From Alcanivorax sp. UBA4485 (GTDB lineage Bacteria; Pseudomonadota; Gammaproteobacteria; Pseudomonadales; Alcanivoracaceae): 41,871 nt of DNA. Within the stretch, counting starts at the first letter, position 1; each line of letters starts with the position of its first letter. The translations under genes were made by a program, and so were the position numbers. The stretch lies in assembly GCA_002389055.1 (NCBI GenBank), contig DGNT01000064.1, positions 1-41,871 of the forward strand, read 5' to 3'. Below are positions 7,748 to 15,599 of this stretch, piece by piece. Below the pieces are notes generated by a model that saw only the letters and a program-made list of their open reading frames with translations, did no database searches and was not told where the DNA came from.

Positions 7748-8169
7748 TCAGCCCCCTGATGCGCGGCGGGTTTGATCTGGTTCCAGGCTTCGCCCAGGTC
7801 GGCCAGCAGGCGGCCGGCTTCGTCCAGGCTGTCCGGATCATTGCGCAGGTTGGCGTTAAGCAGCAAGCGGGCGATGTAGTCATAAAGGGACGCCATGCGG
7901 TCGGCCAGCTCGCCGCCCTTCTCCCGGTCCAGGGCCGCCAGCAAACCGTTGTTGACGATATCCAGCGCTTTCGAAATGGCTTTGCCTTTCTCCGCCACCT
8001 GGCCTTCGCGCATGTGCAACGCGGCCGCGCGGATCGCCGTGCCGGCGCCGTCGAACAGCATACAGATCAACTGATGGGGGCTGGCCGACATCACGCCGCT
8101 TTCCACCCCTACCCGGGCATAGGCCCCCGCGCCCCGGGCGTACCCGGCGGCGCCTCGCGTCATTGTCAT
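7744..8169 (-). CDS. fliS: Flagellin chaperone FliS
   Basis: 141-residue FliS, which binds the C-terminus of flagellin and keeps it unfolded before export. Family features are clear: YARVGVESGVMSASPHQLI near the N-terminus, MLFDGAGTAIRAA, then a helical core with LYDYIARLLLNANLRND. Two ATG codons (8169 and 8163) are possible; the first lies closer to AGAGGG. Follows fliD by 33 bp in the sigma28-driven fliDST operon. Confidence 0.94.
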   Translation of the reverse strand: MTMTRGAAGYARGAGAYARVGVESGVMSASPHQLICMLFDGAGTAIRAAALHMREGQVAEKGKAISKALDIVNNGLLAALDREKGGELADRMASLYDYIARLLLNANLRNDPDSLDEAGRLLADLGEAWNQIKPAAHQGAE

Positions 8170-8202
8170 GAGTATTACCCTCTGCTGATTACCTTTCTTG
8201 GC

Positions 8203-9555
8203 TTACTGGTTCAATTGCGCGTTGAGCGAATCGAACTGCTGGGTCAGGTAGCTGCTGGTGGAATTCATTTCCGCGATCATCGCGTCGAGCTTGCTGAACT
8301 GCTCGCGATACCGGGCGATGGTGCTGTCGATGCGCTCCTCGGTGCGCAGGTAGCGCTCGCCGAGGCCCTCGATACGGTCCTCAAGACCGCTGGTGGCGTT
8401 ATCCAGCGTGCCGTTGTCACCGAGCATCTTGCCGAGCGTGGTATCCAGCCGCCCGGCCAGACCCTCCGACTCACCCGCGCCGGAGAAGAAATCCGCCAGG
8501 TCCCCGAGGTTGTCCGCCACCACCGCGTCGAGCTTTTCCTCGTCCACCTCCAGGGTGCCGTCGATGGTGAGATCCACGCCAATGTCGGCGAGCGCGCCAA
8601 ACTCGCCACCGGAAACCACCCCGCCCATGACGCCACGAATACGGGATTCAATACCGCGCAGGGTAGTGTCGCCGAGCAGCTGGCCGCGGGTACCGGTTTC
8701 CTGATCGTAGCGGGTGAGGCTGTCGATGCTTTCCTGGAGGCTGTTGTAGCTCTCCACGAAGCTGGTCACCGCTTTCGTGATGCCGGCGGTATCGCGGGTC
8801 ACGGAAATGGTGGAGGTGCCCTCTTCCTTGAGATTGAGCGTGAGCCCTTGAACCGCGCCTTCGACGCGGTTGCTCTGGCTCTCGATATCGATGCCGTTAA
8901 CGCTCAAGGACGCATTGACGGCCATGACTTCGGTGCCGGCGTCAACGGCGAGGGCGTCGCCGAGACCGCCGGTGCCGAAGTCGACGCTGGCGATCGCCGC
9001 GTCGGTGCCGGTCTCGGCGGCGGACAGCACCAGCCGGTGCGGCTGGCCGCTGCCGTCGTTAACCAGCGAGGCCTGAACGCCTTTGCCCGCCTCGTTGATG
9101 GCATCGCGGATGCCTTCCAGGGAGCTTTGTTCCTCGCCCACTTCAACACTGAAGTTGTCGCCGTTACCCAGCGTGAAACTGATCGCCCCGGCACCCAGGG
9201 GCTCGCTTTTATCGGCGACGCCCTGGGTGGCGATGCTGTAGGCGCGAGCCTTGTTGTTGACCACGATGTCGTGGGTGCCGGGCAGCGCCTCTTCGCCGAC
9301 CACGGCGCTCAGGGCATCACCGGACACGCTGCTCTTTACCGCATCGAACTGCTGGCTGTCGCTCAGCTTGGCGGCCGCCTCACGGAAGGCGGTGAGTTTG
9401 TTCTCCAGCGTGCCGTAAGCGGAGATCTTCGCCTGATAGCTTTTCTGTTGCTGGGTGATCGGCGTCAACTGCTGACGCTCCGCCGATTCCATCTGGTCGA
9501 GCAGGCCATTGAGGTCGAGCCCGGAACCAATACCCAAAGAAGAAATAGAAGCCAT
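8203..9555 (-). CDS. fliD: Flagellar filament cap protein FliD
   Basis: 450-residue FliD (HAP2), the pentameric cap under which flagellin assembles. The N-terminus MASISSLGIGSGLDLNGLL and the C-terminal coiled coil (REQFSKLDAMIAEMNS, SSYLTQQFDSLNAQL) are typical. The ATG at 9555 has AAGGAA at good spacing and gives the conserved N-terminus; an in-frame TTG at 9570 is less likely. The gene is led by a near-consensus sigma28 promoter at 9646-9672. Confidence 0.95.
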   Translation of the reverse strand: MASISSLGIGSGLDLNGLLDQMESAERQQLTPITQQQKSYQAKISAYGTLENKLTAFREAAAKLSDSQQFDAVKSSVSGDALSAVVGEEALPGTHDIVVNNKARAYSIATQGVADKSEPLGAGAISFTLGNGDNFSVEVGEEQSSLEGIRDAINEAGKGVQASLVNDGSGQPHRLVLSAAETGTDAAIASVDFGTGGLGDALAVDAGTEVMAVNASLSVNGIDIESQSNRVEGAVQGLTLNLKEEGTSTISVTRDTAGITKAVTSFVESYNSLQESIDSLTRYDQETGTRGQLLGDTTLRGIESRIRGVMGGVVSGGEFGALADIGVDLTIDGTLEVDEEKLDAVVADNLGDLADFFSGAGESEGLAGRLDTTLGKMLGDNGTLDNATSGLEDRIEGLGERYLRTEERIDSTIARYREQFSKLDAMIAEMNSTSSYLTQQFDSLNAQLNQ

Positions 9556-9645
9556 GGTCTTTCCTTGCAAAGTACCTTCGTATTGTGCGCCGCCCGGGTG
9601 CCGCCGCAGCGGCGAATAAGGACGACCATTTACCGCTATTTCATG

Positions 9646-9672
9646 CTATCGGCGGCAAACGCCATGACTTTA
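9646..9672 (-). promoter_or_regulatory. Sigma28 promoter for fliD-fliS-fliT
   Basis: Minus strand reads TAAA, 15 bases, GCCGATAG: the full -35 and seven of eight -10 bases of the FliA consensus. It lies about 90 bp upstream of the fliD ATG and is embedded in the last codons of the PilZ/HD-GYP gene that ends at 9676, so the late fliD operon has its own start. Confidence 0.88.
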
Positions 9673-9675
9673 GAG

Positions 9676-11364
9676 CTAGCCGGGTGCGGCCACCGACGAC
9701 AACGGCTCGCCAAGCCGTTCCAGCGCGCCGCCCTCCAACAGCTGATCGGGATCGGCGCCGGGGAAGGCACTGCCCCGGGATATCTGCACCTGCACGGGCA
9801 CGCCCTGGTCGTCCAGCCGCCGCACCCAGGCCAGCAGCCCGCCCGGGTAACGGACCAGGCTGCCCACCGGCCAGCGCCCGAAATGCGCCCGGTGGCGCGC
9901 CACCCAGCGGCGGTCGAACTGATGGGGGCAATCGTGCAGGTGATCGTGGACCGCCTCGGCGGACCAGGGCCGCCGGCCCGGGCGCACCCGCGCCATCACA
10001 TCGGACACATCCACCACCGACGCCAGCCGTGCCAGCTCCGGCAGGTCGCCGGCGCCGCGCCCATGGGGGTAGCCGTGGCCGTCAAGCCGCTCGTTGACGT
10101 CGCGCACCACCGCTTCCACCACCGAGGACGCCAACCAACGGCAGCTTTCCAGTCGCTGCAGAATCAGCGCCACGTGGCCTTGCAGCCAGCGGTACTGGCT
10201 GGCGTTGAGAAACTGCATTTCCAGCAAATCGCGGGGCAACAACGCCTTGCCCAGATCGTGCACCAGCCCGGCGGCGGCCAGCGCCTTGCACAGCTCATGG
10301 GGCATTTTTTCGCTTCTGGCGAAATCCAGCAGATGGACCGACACGCCCAGGGAATGCCGCACCAGCAGCGTTTCCTTATCCAGGCACTGCACCGCGAACA
10401 ACAGCGCCTCGCGGTCCTCGTCCTGCAGCGCCAGCAGGCGGTCCGCATGGCGCGACAACTGCACCGCGTCCACCATGCCGCCCTGGCGCAACGCCAGAAT
10501 CTGGTTGTCCAGATAGGCGGCGGTGGGCGCCAGCCTGCGGGTCATGGCGGTGGCGTAATCGTGCGTCTGGCGGCGGCCCACGGTGCCGTGCTCTTCGTTT
10601 TTCTTGCCCTGGAACAACAGCGAGGGCGCCAGCGTCGTGCGCGAGGTGCCCGCCATCCGCGCCGCCTCGCGCTCGATCTCGCGGACCATGAACCACAAGC
10701 GCCGGTCGTCCTCGGCACTGCGCTCGGCGAAAAGAAACCCCACTTTGACCAGCCCCCGCTGGGCATCCGCCTTCTGATGTCGCGGGCTGCCACGCACCAC
10801 GAAACGGGTGCCGTTGGGAAAGAACAACTCCAGCTCGAACAACGCCGCGTTGGACATCAGCGCGGTCATGGCACTGGCGGACAATTCCACCAGACAGCCC
10901 TGCAAAGACAGGTCACGCAGATCCCCCTGGGCGGACAGGCCGCTGTCCCGGTCGCGCAGCACCACGCCCACTTCCATGCCCAGCCGCAACTCGGCACGGA
11001 AGGCATCCCGGCGCTGCATGATTTGCATTTCCGGCGGGTAATCGCAGCGACACAGCATTCTGTCGTCACGCTCGAAGCACATATCCGCGCTTAATAAAGG
11101 CGTGCGCAGCACCCCGCCACGGGCCTGCCCCATCAACCGGAAGCCGGCGCCGCGCCGCAGATCCGCGGCGACGTGGCGGATCGCGCTGATATCCAGCAAC
11201 AGCGACTCCCCGGGCACGGCTTCGAACACCACCACCGGCATCGGCTCGCCGCCATTGTTATCCAGCGCCAGAGACGCCGCCCCCGGCTGGCTCAGATGTT
11301 CCAGTAATTCTTGTATTTCCGGGGGATGATCCACCCGGCTGAACGCGTCATCCTGCGACGTCAT
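9676..11364 (-). CDS. YcgR/PilZ-type protein fused to an HD-GYP-like domain
   Basis: 562 residues. The N-terminus resembles the YcgR flagellar-brake domain (about 12-110). A PilZ domain follows with both c-di-GMP motifs intact: R119-x3-R123 and D151-x-S153-x2-G156. After a linker comes an HD-GYP-like domain (about 330-475) with His337, His369-Asp370 in VHDLGK, His397, the GYP triplet at 431-433 and Asp452. The usual HHE before DGxGYP is Val423-Asn424-Glu425, so two metal-binding histidines are missing and phosphodiesterase activity is doubtful. It has its own sigma28 promoter and is divergent from fliC. In E. coli the separate YcgR and PdeH proteins are also late flagellar genes; by inference this fusion tunes motor speed or reversal to c-di-GMP. 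Confidence 0.85.
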   Translation of the reverse strand: MTSQDDAFSRVDHPPEIQELLEHLSQPGAASLALDNNGGEPMPVVVFEAVPGESLLLDISAIRHVAADLRRGAGFRLMGQARGGVLRTPLLSADMCFERDDRMLCRCDYPPEMQIMQRRDAFRAELRLGMEVGVVLRDRDSGLSAQGDLRDLSLQGCLVELSASAMTALMSNAALFELELFFPNGTRFVVRGSPRHQKADAQRGLVKVGFLFAERSAEDDRRLWFMVREIEREAARMAGTSRTTLAPSLLFQGKKNEEHGTVGRRQTHDYATAMTRRLAPTAAYLDNQILALRQGGMVDAVQLSRHADRLLALQDEDREALLFAVQCLDKETLLVRHSLGVSVHLLDFARSEKMPHELCKALAAAGLVHDLGKALLPRDLLEMQFLNASQYRWLQGHVALILQRLESCRWLASSVVEAVVRDVNERLDGHGYPHGRGAGDLPELARLASVVDVSDVMARVRPGRRPWSAEAVHDHLHDCPHQFDRRWVARHRAHFGRWPVGSLVRYPGGLLAWVRRLDDQGVPVQVQISRGSAFPGADPDQLLEGGALERLGEPLSSVAAPG

Positions 11365-11401
11365 GCCAATGGCCCTCGCCTTTCGGTCACTACGGCCTTT
11401 T

Positions 11402-11428
11402 CTATCGGCAGGGCGCGGTCGGCCTTTA
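11402..11428 (-). promoter_or_regulatory. Sigma28 promoter for the PilZ/HD-GYP-like gene
   Basis: Minus strand reads TAAA, 15 bases, GCCGATAG, with perfect spacing and one -10 mismatch to the FliA consensus. It would give a leader of roughly 30 bases before the ATG at 11364. It faces away from the fliC promoter; the two -35 elements are 37 bp apart. Confidence 0.86.
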
Positions 11429-11440
11429 ACAGGCTGTTAA
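11426..11440. promoter_or_regulatory. 15-bp palindrome between the divergent sigma28 promoters
   Basis: TTAACAG-G-CTGTTAA is a perfect inverted repeat. It overlaps the -35 element of the PilZ/HD-GYP promoter and lies about 26 bp from the fliC -35. It looks like an operator for a dimeric regulator. No such palindrome appears at the other sigma28 promoters in the window. Confidence 0.5.
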
Positions 11441-11465
11441 TAGCAAAACTTTTTGTCGCCAACCC

Positions 11466-11492
11466 TAAAGCGGGACGGCAATCCGCCGAAAG
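11466..11492 (+). promoter_or_regulatory. Sigma28 promoter for fliC
   Basis: TAAA, 15 bases, GCCGAAAG: exact spacing, full -35 and six of eight -10 bases of the FliA consensus. It lies about 64 bp upstream of the flagellin start codon, leaving a leader of about 55-60 bases with an AAAAGGA ribosome binding site. Confidence 0.84.
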
Positions 11493-11555
11493 ACGGTGTA
11501 ACGGCCAGCGCCGTTGCTCTCAAACCAAACGGTGAATCACAAAAGGACATTTGCT

Positions 11556-12836
11556 ATGTCAGTTATCAACACCAACATCACGGCCATGATCGGCCAACAG
11601 AACCTGGGCAAATCCCAGAGTGCTCTGCAGACCTCCATGGAGCGTCTGTCCTCCGGCCTGCGCATCAACAGCGCCGCCGACGACGCCGCCGGCCAGGCCA
11701 TCGCCAACCGCATGACCGCCCAGACCACCGGTCTGGCACAGGCCCAGCGTAACGCCAACGACGGTATCTCCGTGGCGCAGACCGCTGAAGGCGCGCTCAA
11801 CCAGGTGAACGACAACCTGCAGCGCATCCGTGAACTGACGGTTCAGGCCCAGAACGACACCAACTCTCCGGATGATCTTTCCTCCATCCAGGACGAAATC
11901 ACCCAGCGTCTCGGCGAGATCGATCGGATCTCCCAGGAGACCAACTTCAACGGCGTGAAGGTACTGGCTGAAGACCAGGCATTCTCCATCCAGGTGGGCG
12001 CCAACGATGGTGAGAAGATCACCATGAACCTGAAGGAAATCAACGCCGAAACGCTGAAACTCGATAATTTCGACGTCTCCAAAGGTGTAGTGCTGACCGA
12101 ATCTCTGGGCTCCTCTCTCGCCAACGGCGATAACGTCACTCTTAAGTCGGACAGCTTCACTCTGAGCGCGGACACTGACACCGATGGCACCGATCCGGTA
12201 ACCACCGACGGTGAGCTGTACCAGGACGATGACGGCAACTACTTTGTCCAGGATGCCGCAAACTCCGGTGACTTCTACGCAGCAACCGTCGACTCCAGCG
12301 ACCCCGACGCTATTGCTATCACTTTCGACAGTGACAGTGGTACCGCCACTCCTACCGGAACTCCTGTAGAAGCAAGTGAAGTCGAATACACCCAAGCCGT
12401 TTCCGGCCTGGGTACGGATGAGAGCCTGGTAGCCATTCAGGATGACGAAGGTAACGCAACCGGCGAGTACGTTGTCCAAGGTCAGGACGCCAACGGTAAC
12501 GCTACCTACTCCGCCGCCACCATGGGCACTGATGGCTCCGTGACCAAGGGCGAAGAACTGGTCGCTGACCCGCTTGCTTCCCTGGACTCCGCACTGAGCG
12601 ACGTGGACAGCCTGCGCTCCGAGCTGGGTGCCATGCAGAACCGCTTCGATTCCGCGATCACCAACCTGAGCACCACCGAAACCAACCTGTCCGCGGCCCG
12701 TTCGCGCATCGAAGATGCCGACTACGCGGTGGAAGTGTCCAACATGACCCGCGCGCAGATCCTGCAGCAGGCCGGCACCTCCGTACTGGCCCAGGCCAAC
12801 CAGGTACCGCAGAGCGTCCTGTCCCTGCTCGGCTAA
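11556..12836 (+). CDS. fliC: Flagellin FliC
   Basis: 426-residue flagellin, the filament subunit. The N-terminal D0/D1 helices (SVINTNITAMIGQQNLG, MERLSSGLRINSAADDAAGQ, to about residue 140) and the C-terminal D1/D0 helices (RSRIEDADYAVEVSNM to QVPQSVLSLLG) are canonical. The middle (about 175-345) is a variable surface domain very rich in Asp, Glu, Thr and Gly, with stretches such as DTDTDGTDPVTTDG and YQDDDGNYFVQDA, and visibly lower GC. The ATG at 11556 follows AAAAGGA. It is the only flagellin gene in the window. Confidence 0.97.
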   Translation: MSVINTNITAMIGQQNLGKSQSALQTSMERLSSGLRINSAADDAAGQAIANRMTAQTTGLAQAQRNANDGISVAQTAEGALNQVNDNLQRIRELTVQAQNDTNSPDDLSSIQDEITQRLGEIDRISQETNFNGVKVLAEDQAFSIQVGANDGEKITMNLKEINAETLKLDNFDVSKGVVLTESLGSSLANGDNVTLKSDSFTLSADTDTDGTDPVTTDGELYQDDDGNYFVQDAANSGDFYAATVDSSDPDAIAITFDSDSGTATPTGTPVEASEVEYTQAVSGLGTDESLVAIQDDEGNATGEYVVQGQDANGNATYSAATMGTDGSVTKGEELVADPLASLDSALSDVDSLRSELGAMQNRFDSAITNLSTTETNLSAARSRIEDADYAVEVSNMTRAQILQQAGTSVLAQANQVPQSVLSLLG

Positions 12837-12881
12837 CCGCCAAACCAATAGGGGCGCCCAGCGCCCCGCTTGGGACAACCG

Positions 12882-12906
12882 AAGGCCCCCACAAGGGGCC
12901 TTTTTT
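12882..12906 (+). terminator. Rho-independent terminator after fliC
   Basis: AAGGCCCC and GGGGCCTT form a stem around the loop CACAA, followed by a run of T residues to 12906. It lies 46 bp after the fliC stop and before flaG, so flaG would need read-through or another start. A further GC hairpin at 12851-12867 lacks a T tract. Confidence 0.85.
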
Positions 12907-12932
12907 ATAACTATCGGCTAAGAGGCCCGCCC

Positions 12933-13301
12933 ATGACCACGCCCGTGGATAACAACAGCGTTTCATCGCTGCCTTCGCAGTTCTCCTACCAGGCCGCGCG
13001 TCAGCGGGTGGAAAAGGTGCTGGCACAGCTGCCCGCCGCCGGCGGCGCGGTGCAGGACAGCGATTCGGAAGGTCGCATGGTGCAAAGGGAGGCGCTGGTC
13101 AAACCGATCCAGCAAATCAACGAAGTGCTGCGCCGCTACGGGGTGGAGTTTCAACTGAGCGAGGATTCCGGGCGCACCGTCATCCGCCTGATCGACCGGG
13201 AAAACGGCGAGCTGATCCGCCAGATCCCCCCGGAAGAGGCCCTAAACGCCGCCCAACGCCTAGAAGAAATGAAAGGCCGCCTCTTCAGCCTAGAGGTTTA
13301 A
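12933..13301 (+). CDS. flaG: FlaG-family flagellar protein
   Basis: 122-residue FlaG. The C-terminal half holds the family core: PIQQINEVLRRYGVEFQLSED, RTVIRLIDRENGELIRQIPPEE and AAQRLEEMKGRLFSLEV. FlaG proteins affect filament length in polar flagellar systems by an unclear route. I chose the ATG at 12933 because the frame upstream runs through the fliC terminator; AAGAGG gives a modest ribosome binding site. It lies downstream of fliC in the same orientation. Confidence 0.85.
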   Translation: MTTPVDNNSVSSLPSQFSYQAARQRVEKVLAQLPAAGGAVQDSDSEGRMVQREALVKPIQQINEVLRRYGVEFQLSEDSGRTVIRLIDRENGELIRQIPPEEALNAAQRLEEMKGRLFSLEV

Positions 13302-13340
13302 GCCCAGGCCGCGCCACCGGCACGGCCCGCTCTTTCAGCT

Positions 13341-13368
13341 ATCAACTATCAACTATCAACTGTTAACT
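13341..13368. repeat. 7-bp tandem repeat between flaG and fliE
   Basis: Three exact copies of ATCAACT (13341-13361) are followed by a fourth variant, GTTAACT. The array sits in the short gap where flaG and fliE converge. It is not in a coding frame of either gene. Function unknown. Confidence 0.8.
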
Positions 13369-13375
13369 GCTCTTT

Positions 13376-13726
13376 CTAGACTTGCATATTCATTATGTCT
13401 TTATAGGCGGACACCAACCGGTTACGCGTCTGCACCGTCATCTCGAACGCGATGCTGGCTTTCTGCCCGGTGATCATGGTGTCGTGCAGCGACACACCGG
13501 GCTCGCCGGCTTGAAACGCCTTGGCTTTGGCGCCGGATTCCGCCTGCATCTGGTTGACCCGCTCCAGGCTGGATTGCAGGGCATCGGCGAAGCCGCCGGT
13601 GCCCACGGTGGTATCCAGGTTTTGCCCGTCGGCGCGCGGCACGGCGGCGCCCGCCGCCTGCCCGGCGAGGTCCTGCATCTGGTTGAGCGCGGCCTGCATG
13701 GCCGGATTGATGGTCGGTATGCTCAT
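13376..13726 (-). CDS. fliE: Flagellar hook-basal body protein FliE
   Basis: 116-residue FliE, the adaptor that joins the MS ring to the rod. The C-terminal helices with SLHDTMITGQKASIAFEM and QTRNRLVSAYKDIMNMQV are diagnostic. The frame is open much further upstream, but the ATG at 13726 (MSIPTINPAMQAAL) gives the family length and N-terminus. It is transcribed alone, divergent from fliF, as in enterics; the 202-bp gap to fliF holds both promoters. The ribosome binding site is weak. Confidence 0.93.
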   Translation of the reverse strand: MSIPTINPAMQAALNQMQDLAGQAAGAAVPRADGQNLDTTVGTGGFADALQSSLERVNQMQAESGAKAKAFQAGEPGVSLHDTMITGQKASIAFEMTVQTRNRLVSAYKDIMNMQV

Positions 13727-13928
13727 AACGTCTGGCTCTGGGTTACCCGTTATCTGAACCGCAAGATTACCAGCCCCCGCCATGACCCAAGCGGTCAAAT
13801 GACGGCAAAAAGGCGGGCTTTTCTTTCCTTTGTGTGTTCCGGCGCTGCTCATAATGGCATGCGTCGCAATACCACCGGAAAGCAGCAATGCCTTTTCAAC
13901 ACTATTCCCGTCTCCCCGGGGGGCCCGC

Positions 13929-15599
13929 ATGAGCAACGGCGAGACCCGCCCGGACAACAACGGCATCGAGCAGATGCTGGCGCGTCTGCGTGCCAACCCG
14001 CTGGTGCCGTTGCTGGTGGCCGGGGCGGCGGTGATCGCCCTGGTCGCCGCCATGCTGATGTGGGCCAGCTCACCGGAATACCGCGTGCTCTACAGCAACC
14101 TCAGCGAATCCGACGGCGGCCGCATCATCAGTGAACTGGAAAGCCGCGCGGTGCCCTACCAATTCAGCCAGGGCGGCCGCGCCCTGATGGTGCCCGGCGA
14201 TCAGGTGCACAAACTGCGTCTGCAGCTCGCCGAGCAGGGGCTGCCGGAAGGCGGCAACGTGGGCTTTCAGATCATGGACGAGCAGGCGTTCGGGATCAGC
14301 CAATTCGCCGAGCAGGTCAATTTTCAGCGTGGTTTACAGGGTGAGCTGGCCAGCTCCATCGAAGCGCTCGGCCCGGTATCACGGGCCCGGGTGCATCTGG
14401 CCATGGCCAAGCCGTCGGTGTTTATCCGCGACCGCGAGCCGGCCAAGGCGTCCGTGGTGCTGACCCTGGAAGCGGGCCGCGCACTGGGTGACGGCCAGGT
14501 CGATGCCATCGTGCACATGGTGTCCAGCAGCGTGCCCGAGCTGGCCCTGGAAGACGTCACCGTGGTGGATCAGGCCGGCCGCCTGTTGTCGCGCCCGTCC
14601 GGCAGCGGCGGCGGCCTGGACGGCACCCAGCTGGAATACGTGCGCGAAGTGGAGCGCGTCTACCGCCAGCGCATCGAAAGCATTCTGGCACCGATTCTGG
14701 GCGCCGAGAACGTACGCGCCCAGGTCACCGCGGAAGTGAATTTCGCCCGCCGCGAGGAAACCAACGAACGCTACGGGCCCAACCAGGGCGGCAACCCGGC
14801 GGCGGTGCGCAGCAGCCAGACCCGGGCGGTCTACAGCGGCGGCGAGGATCTCGCCCAAGGCGTGCCCGGCGCGCTGACCAATACGCCCCCCGGCACGGCG
14901 GCCTCACCGGTGCAGCAAGGTGACGATCAGCAGGACGGTGAAAACACCCAGGACGACGACAACGCCACCAAACGCCTCAACCACGAAGACGTGATCAATT
15001 ATGAGGTGGACCGCAACATCACCCATGTTCAGCACGAGCGCGGCCAGGTGGAACGGCTGTCCGTGGCGGTGGTGGTGGACTACCGCCAGGGCGTCGACGA
15101 CAACGGCCAACCGACGGCGGAGCCGCTCAGCGAGGAACAACTGACGCGCATCAACCAACTGGCCCGTCAGGCGATGGGCTTCTCCGCGGAGCGCGGCGAC
15201 GGCCTGGAAGTGGTCAACAGCCCCTTCACCCGGGTGGAACCCGAAGACCAACAGCGCGCCTGGTGGCAGGACCCGTTCTGGCAGGACTTCCTGTTCTCCA
15301 TGGGCCGCTGGTTGCTGGTGGGGCTGGCCGCCTTGCTGCTCTACCTGCTGGTGCTGCGCCCGATGCTCAAGCGCTACACGAGCCAGGCCCCGGCGCCGGC
15401 GGCACGACCGGCCCAGGCGCCCGCGCCGGCACCGCCCGCCGCCCGCGACGAGGACGACCCGGAGCCGGCCGAGCCGCGCCGCCGCCGGCGCCGCTCCTCG
15501 GCCTACGAACAAAACCGCCAGGATCTGCAGGACATGGCCCAGGAGGATCCGGCCATGGTGGCAATGATCGTGCGCAACTGGATGAACCGGAATGACTGA
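13929..15599 (+). CDS. fliF: Flagellar MS-ring protein FliF
   Basis: 556-residue FliF, the inner-membrane ring on which the basal body is built. There is a first membrane helix at about 23-45 (LVPLLVAGAAVIALVAAML) and ring-building motifs YRVLYSNLSESDGGRI, LAEQGLPEGG and INYEVDRNITHV. A low-complexity Gln/Asp-rich insert sits near residues 325-350. A second membrane helix (about 455-478) is followed by a cytoplasmic Ala/Pro tail and the FliG-binding C-terminus (MAQEDPAMVAMIVRNWMN). The ATG at 13929 is preferred over upstream in-frame codons that add a non-conserved extension. Confidence 0.96.
   Translation: MSNGETRPDNNGIEQMLARLRANPLVPLLVAGAAVIALVAAMLMWASSPEYRVLYSNLSESDGGRIISELESRAVPYQFSQGGRALMVPGDQVHKLRLQLAEQGLPEGGNVGFQIMDEQAFGISQFAEQVNFQRGLQGELASSIEALGPVSRARVHLAMAKPSVFIRDREPAKASVVLTLEAGRALGDGQVDAIVHMVSSSVPELALEDVTVVDQAGRLLSRPSGSGGGLDGTQLEYVREVERVYRQRIESILAPILGAENVRAQVTAEVNFARREETNERYGPNQGGNPAAVRSSQTRAVYSGGEDLAQGVPGALTNTPPGTAASPVQQGDDQQDGENTQDDDNATKRLNHEDVINYEVDRNITHVQHERGQVERLSVAVVVDYRQGVDDNGQPTAEPLSEEQLTRINQLARQAMGFSAERGDGLEVVNSPFTRVEPEDQQRAWWQDPFWQDFLFSMGRWLLVGLAALLLYLLVLRPMLKRYTSQAPAPAARPAQAPAPAPPAARDEDDPEPAEPRRRRRRSSAYEQNRQDLQDMAQEDPAMVAMIVRNWMNRND

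Noticed and set aside
7333..11094. A 1253-codon open frame on the plus strand opposite fliT, fliS, fliD and the PilZ/HD-GYP gene
   Set aside because: It is antisense to four well-supported genes, its product is low in recognisable motifs and rich in His/Gln/Ala/Gly/Arg as expected from reverse reading of high-GC codons, and it lacks a ribosome binding site.
12851..12867. GC hairpin GGGGCGC/GCGCCCC after fliC as a terminator
   Set aside because: Perfect stem but no T tract; the next hairpin at 12882-12906 is the better terminator.
13338..13370. CRISPR-like array at the ATCAACT repeats
   Set aside because: Seven-base units with no spacers; not a CRISPR. No other spaced repeats of CRISPR type were seen in the window.
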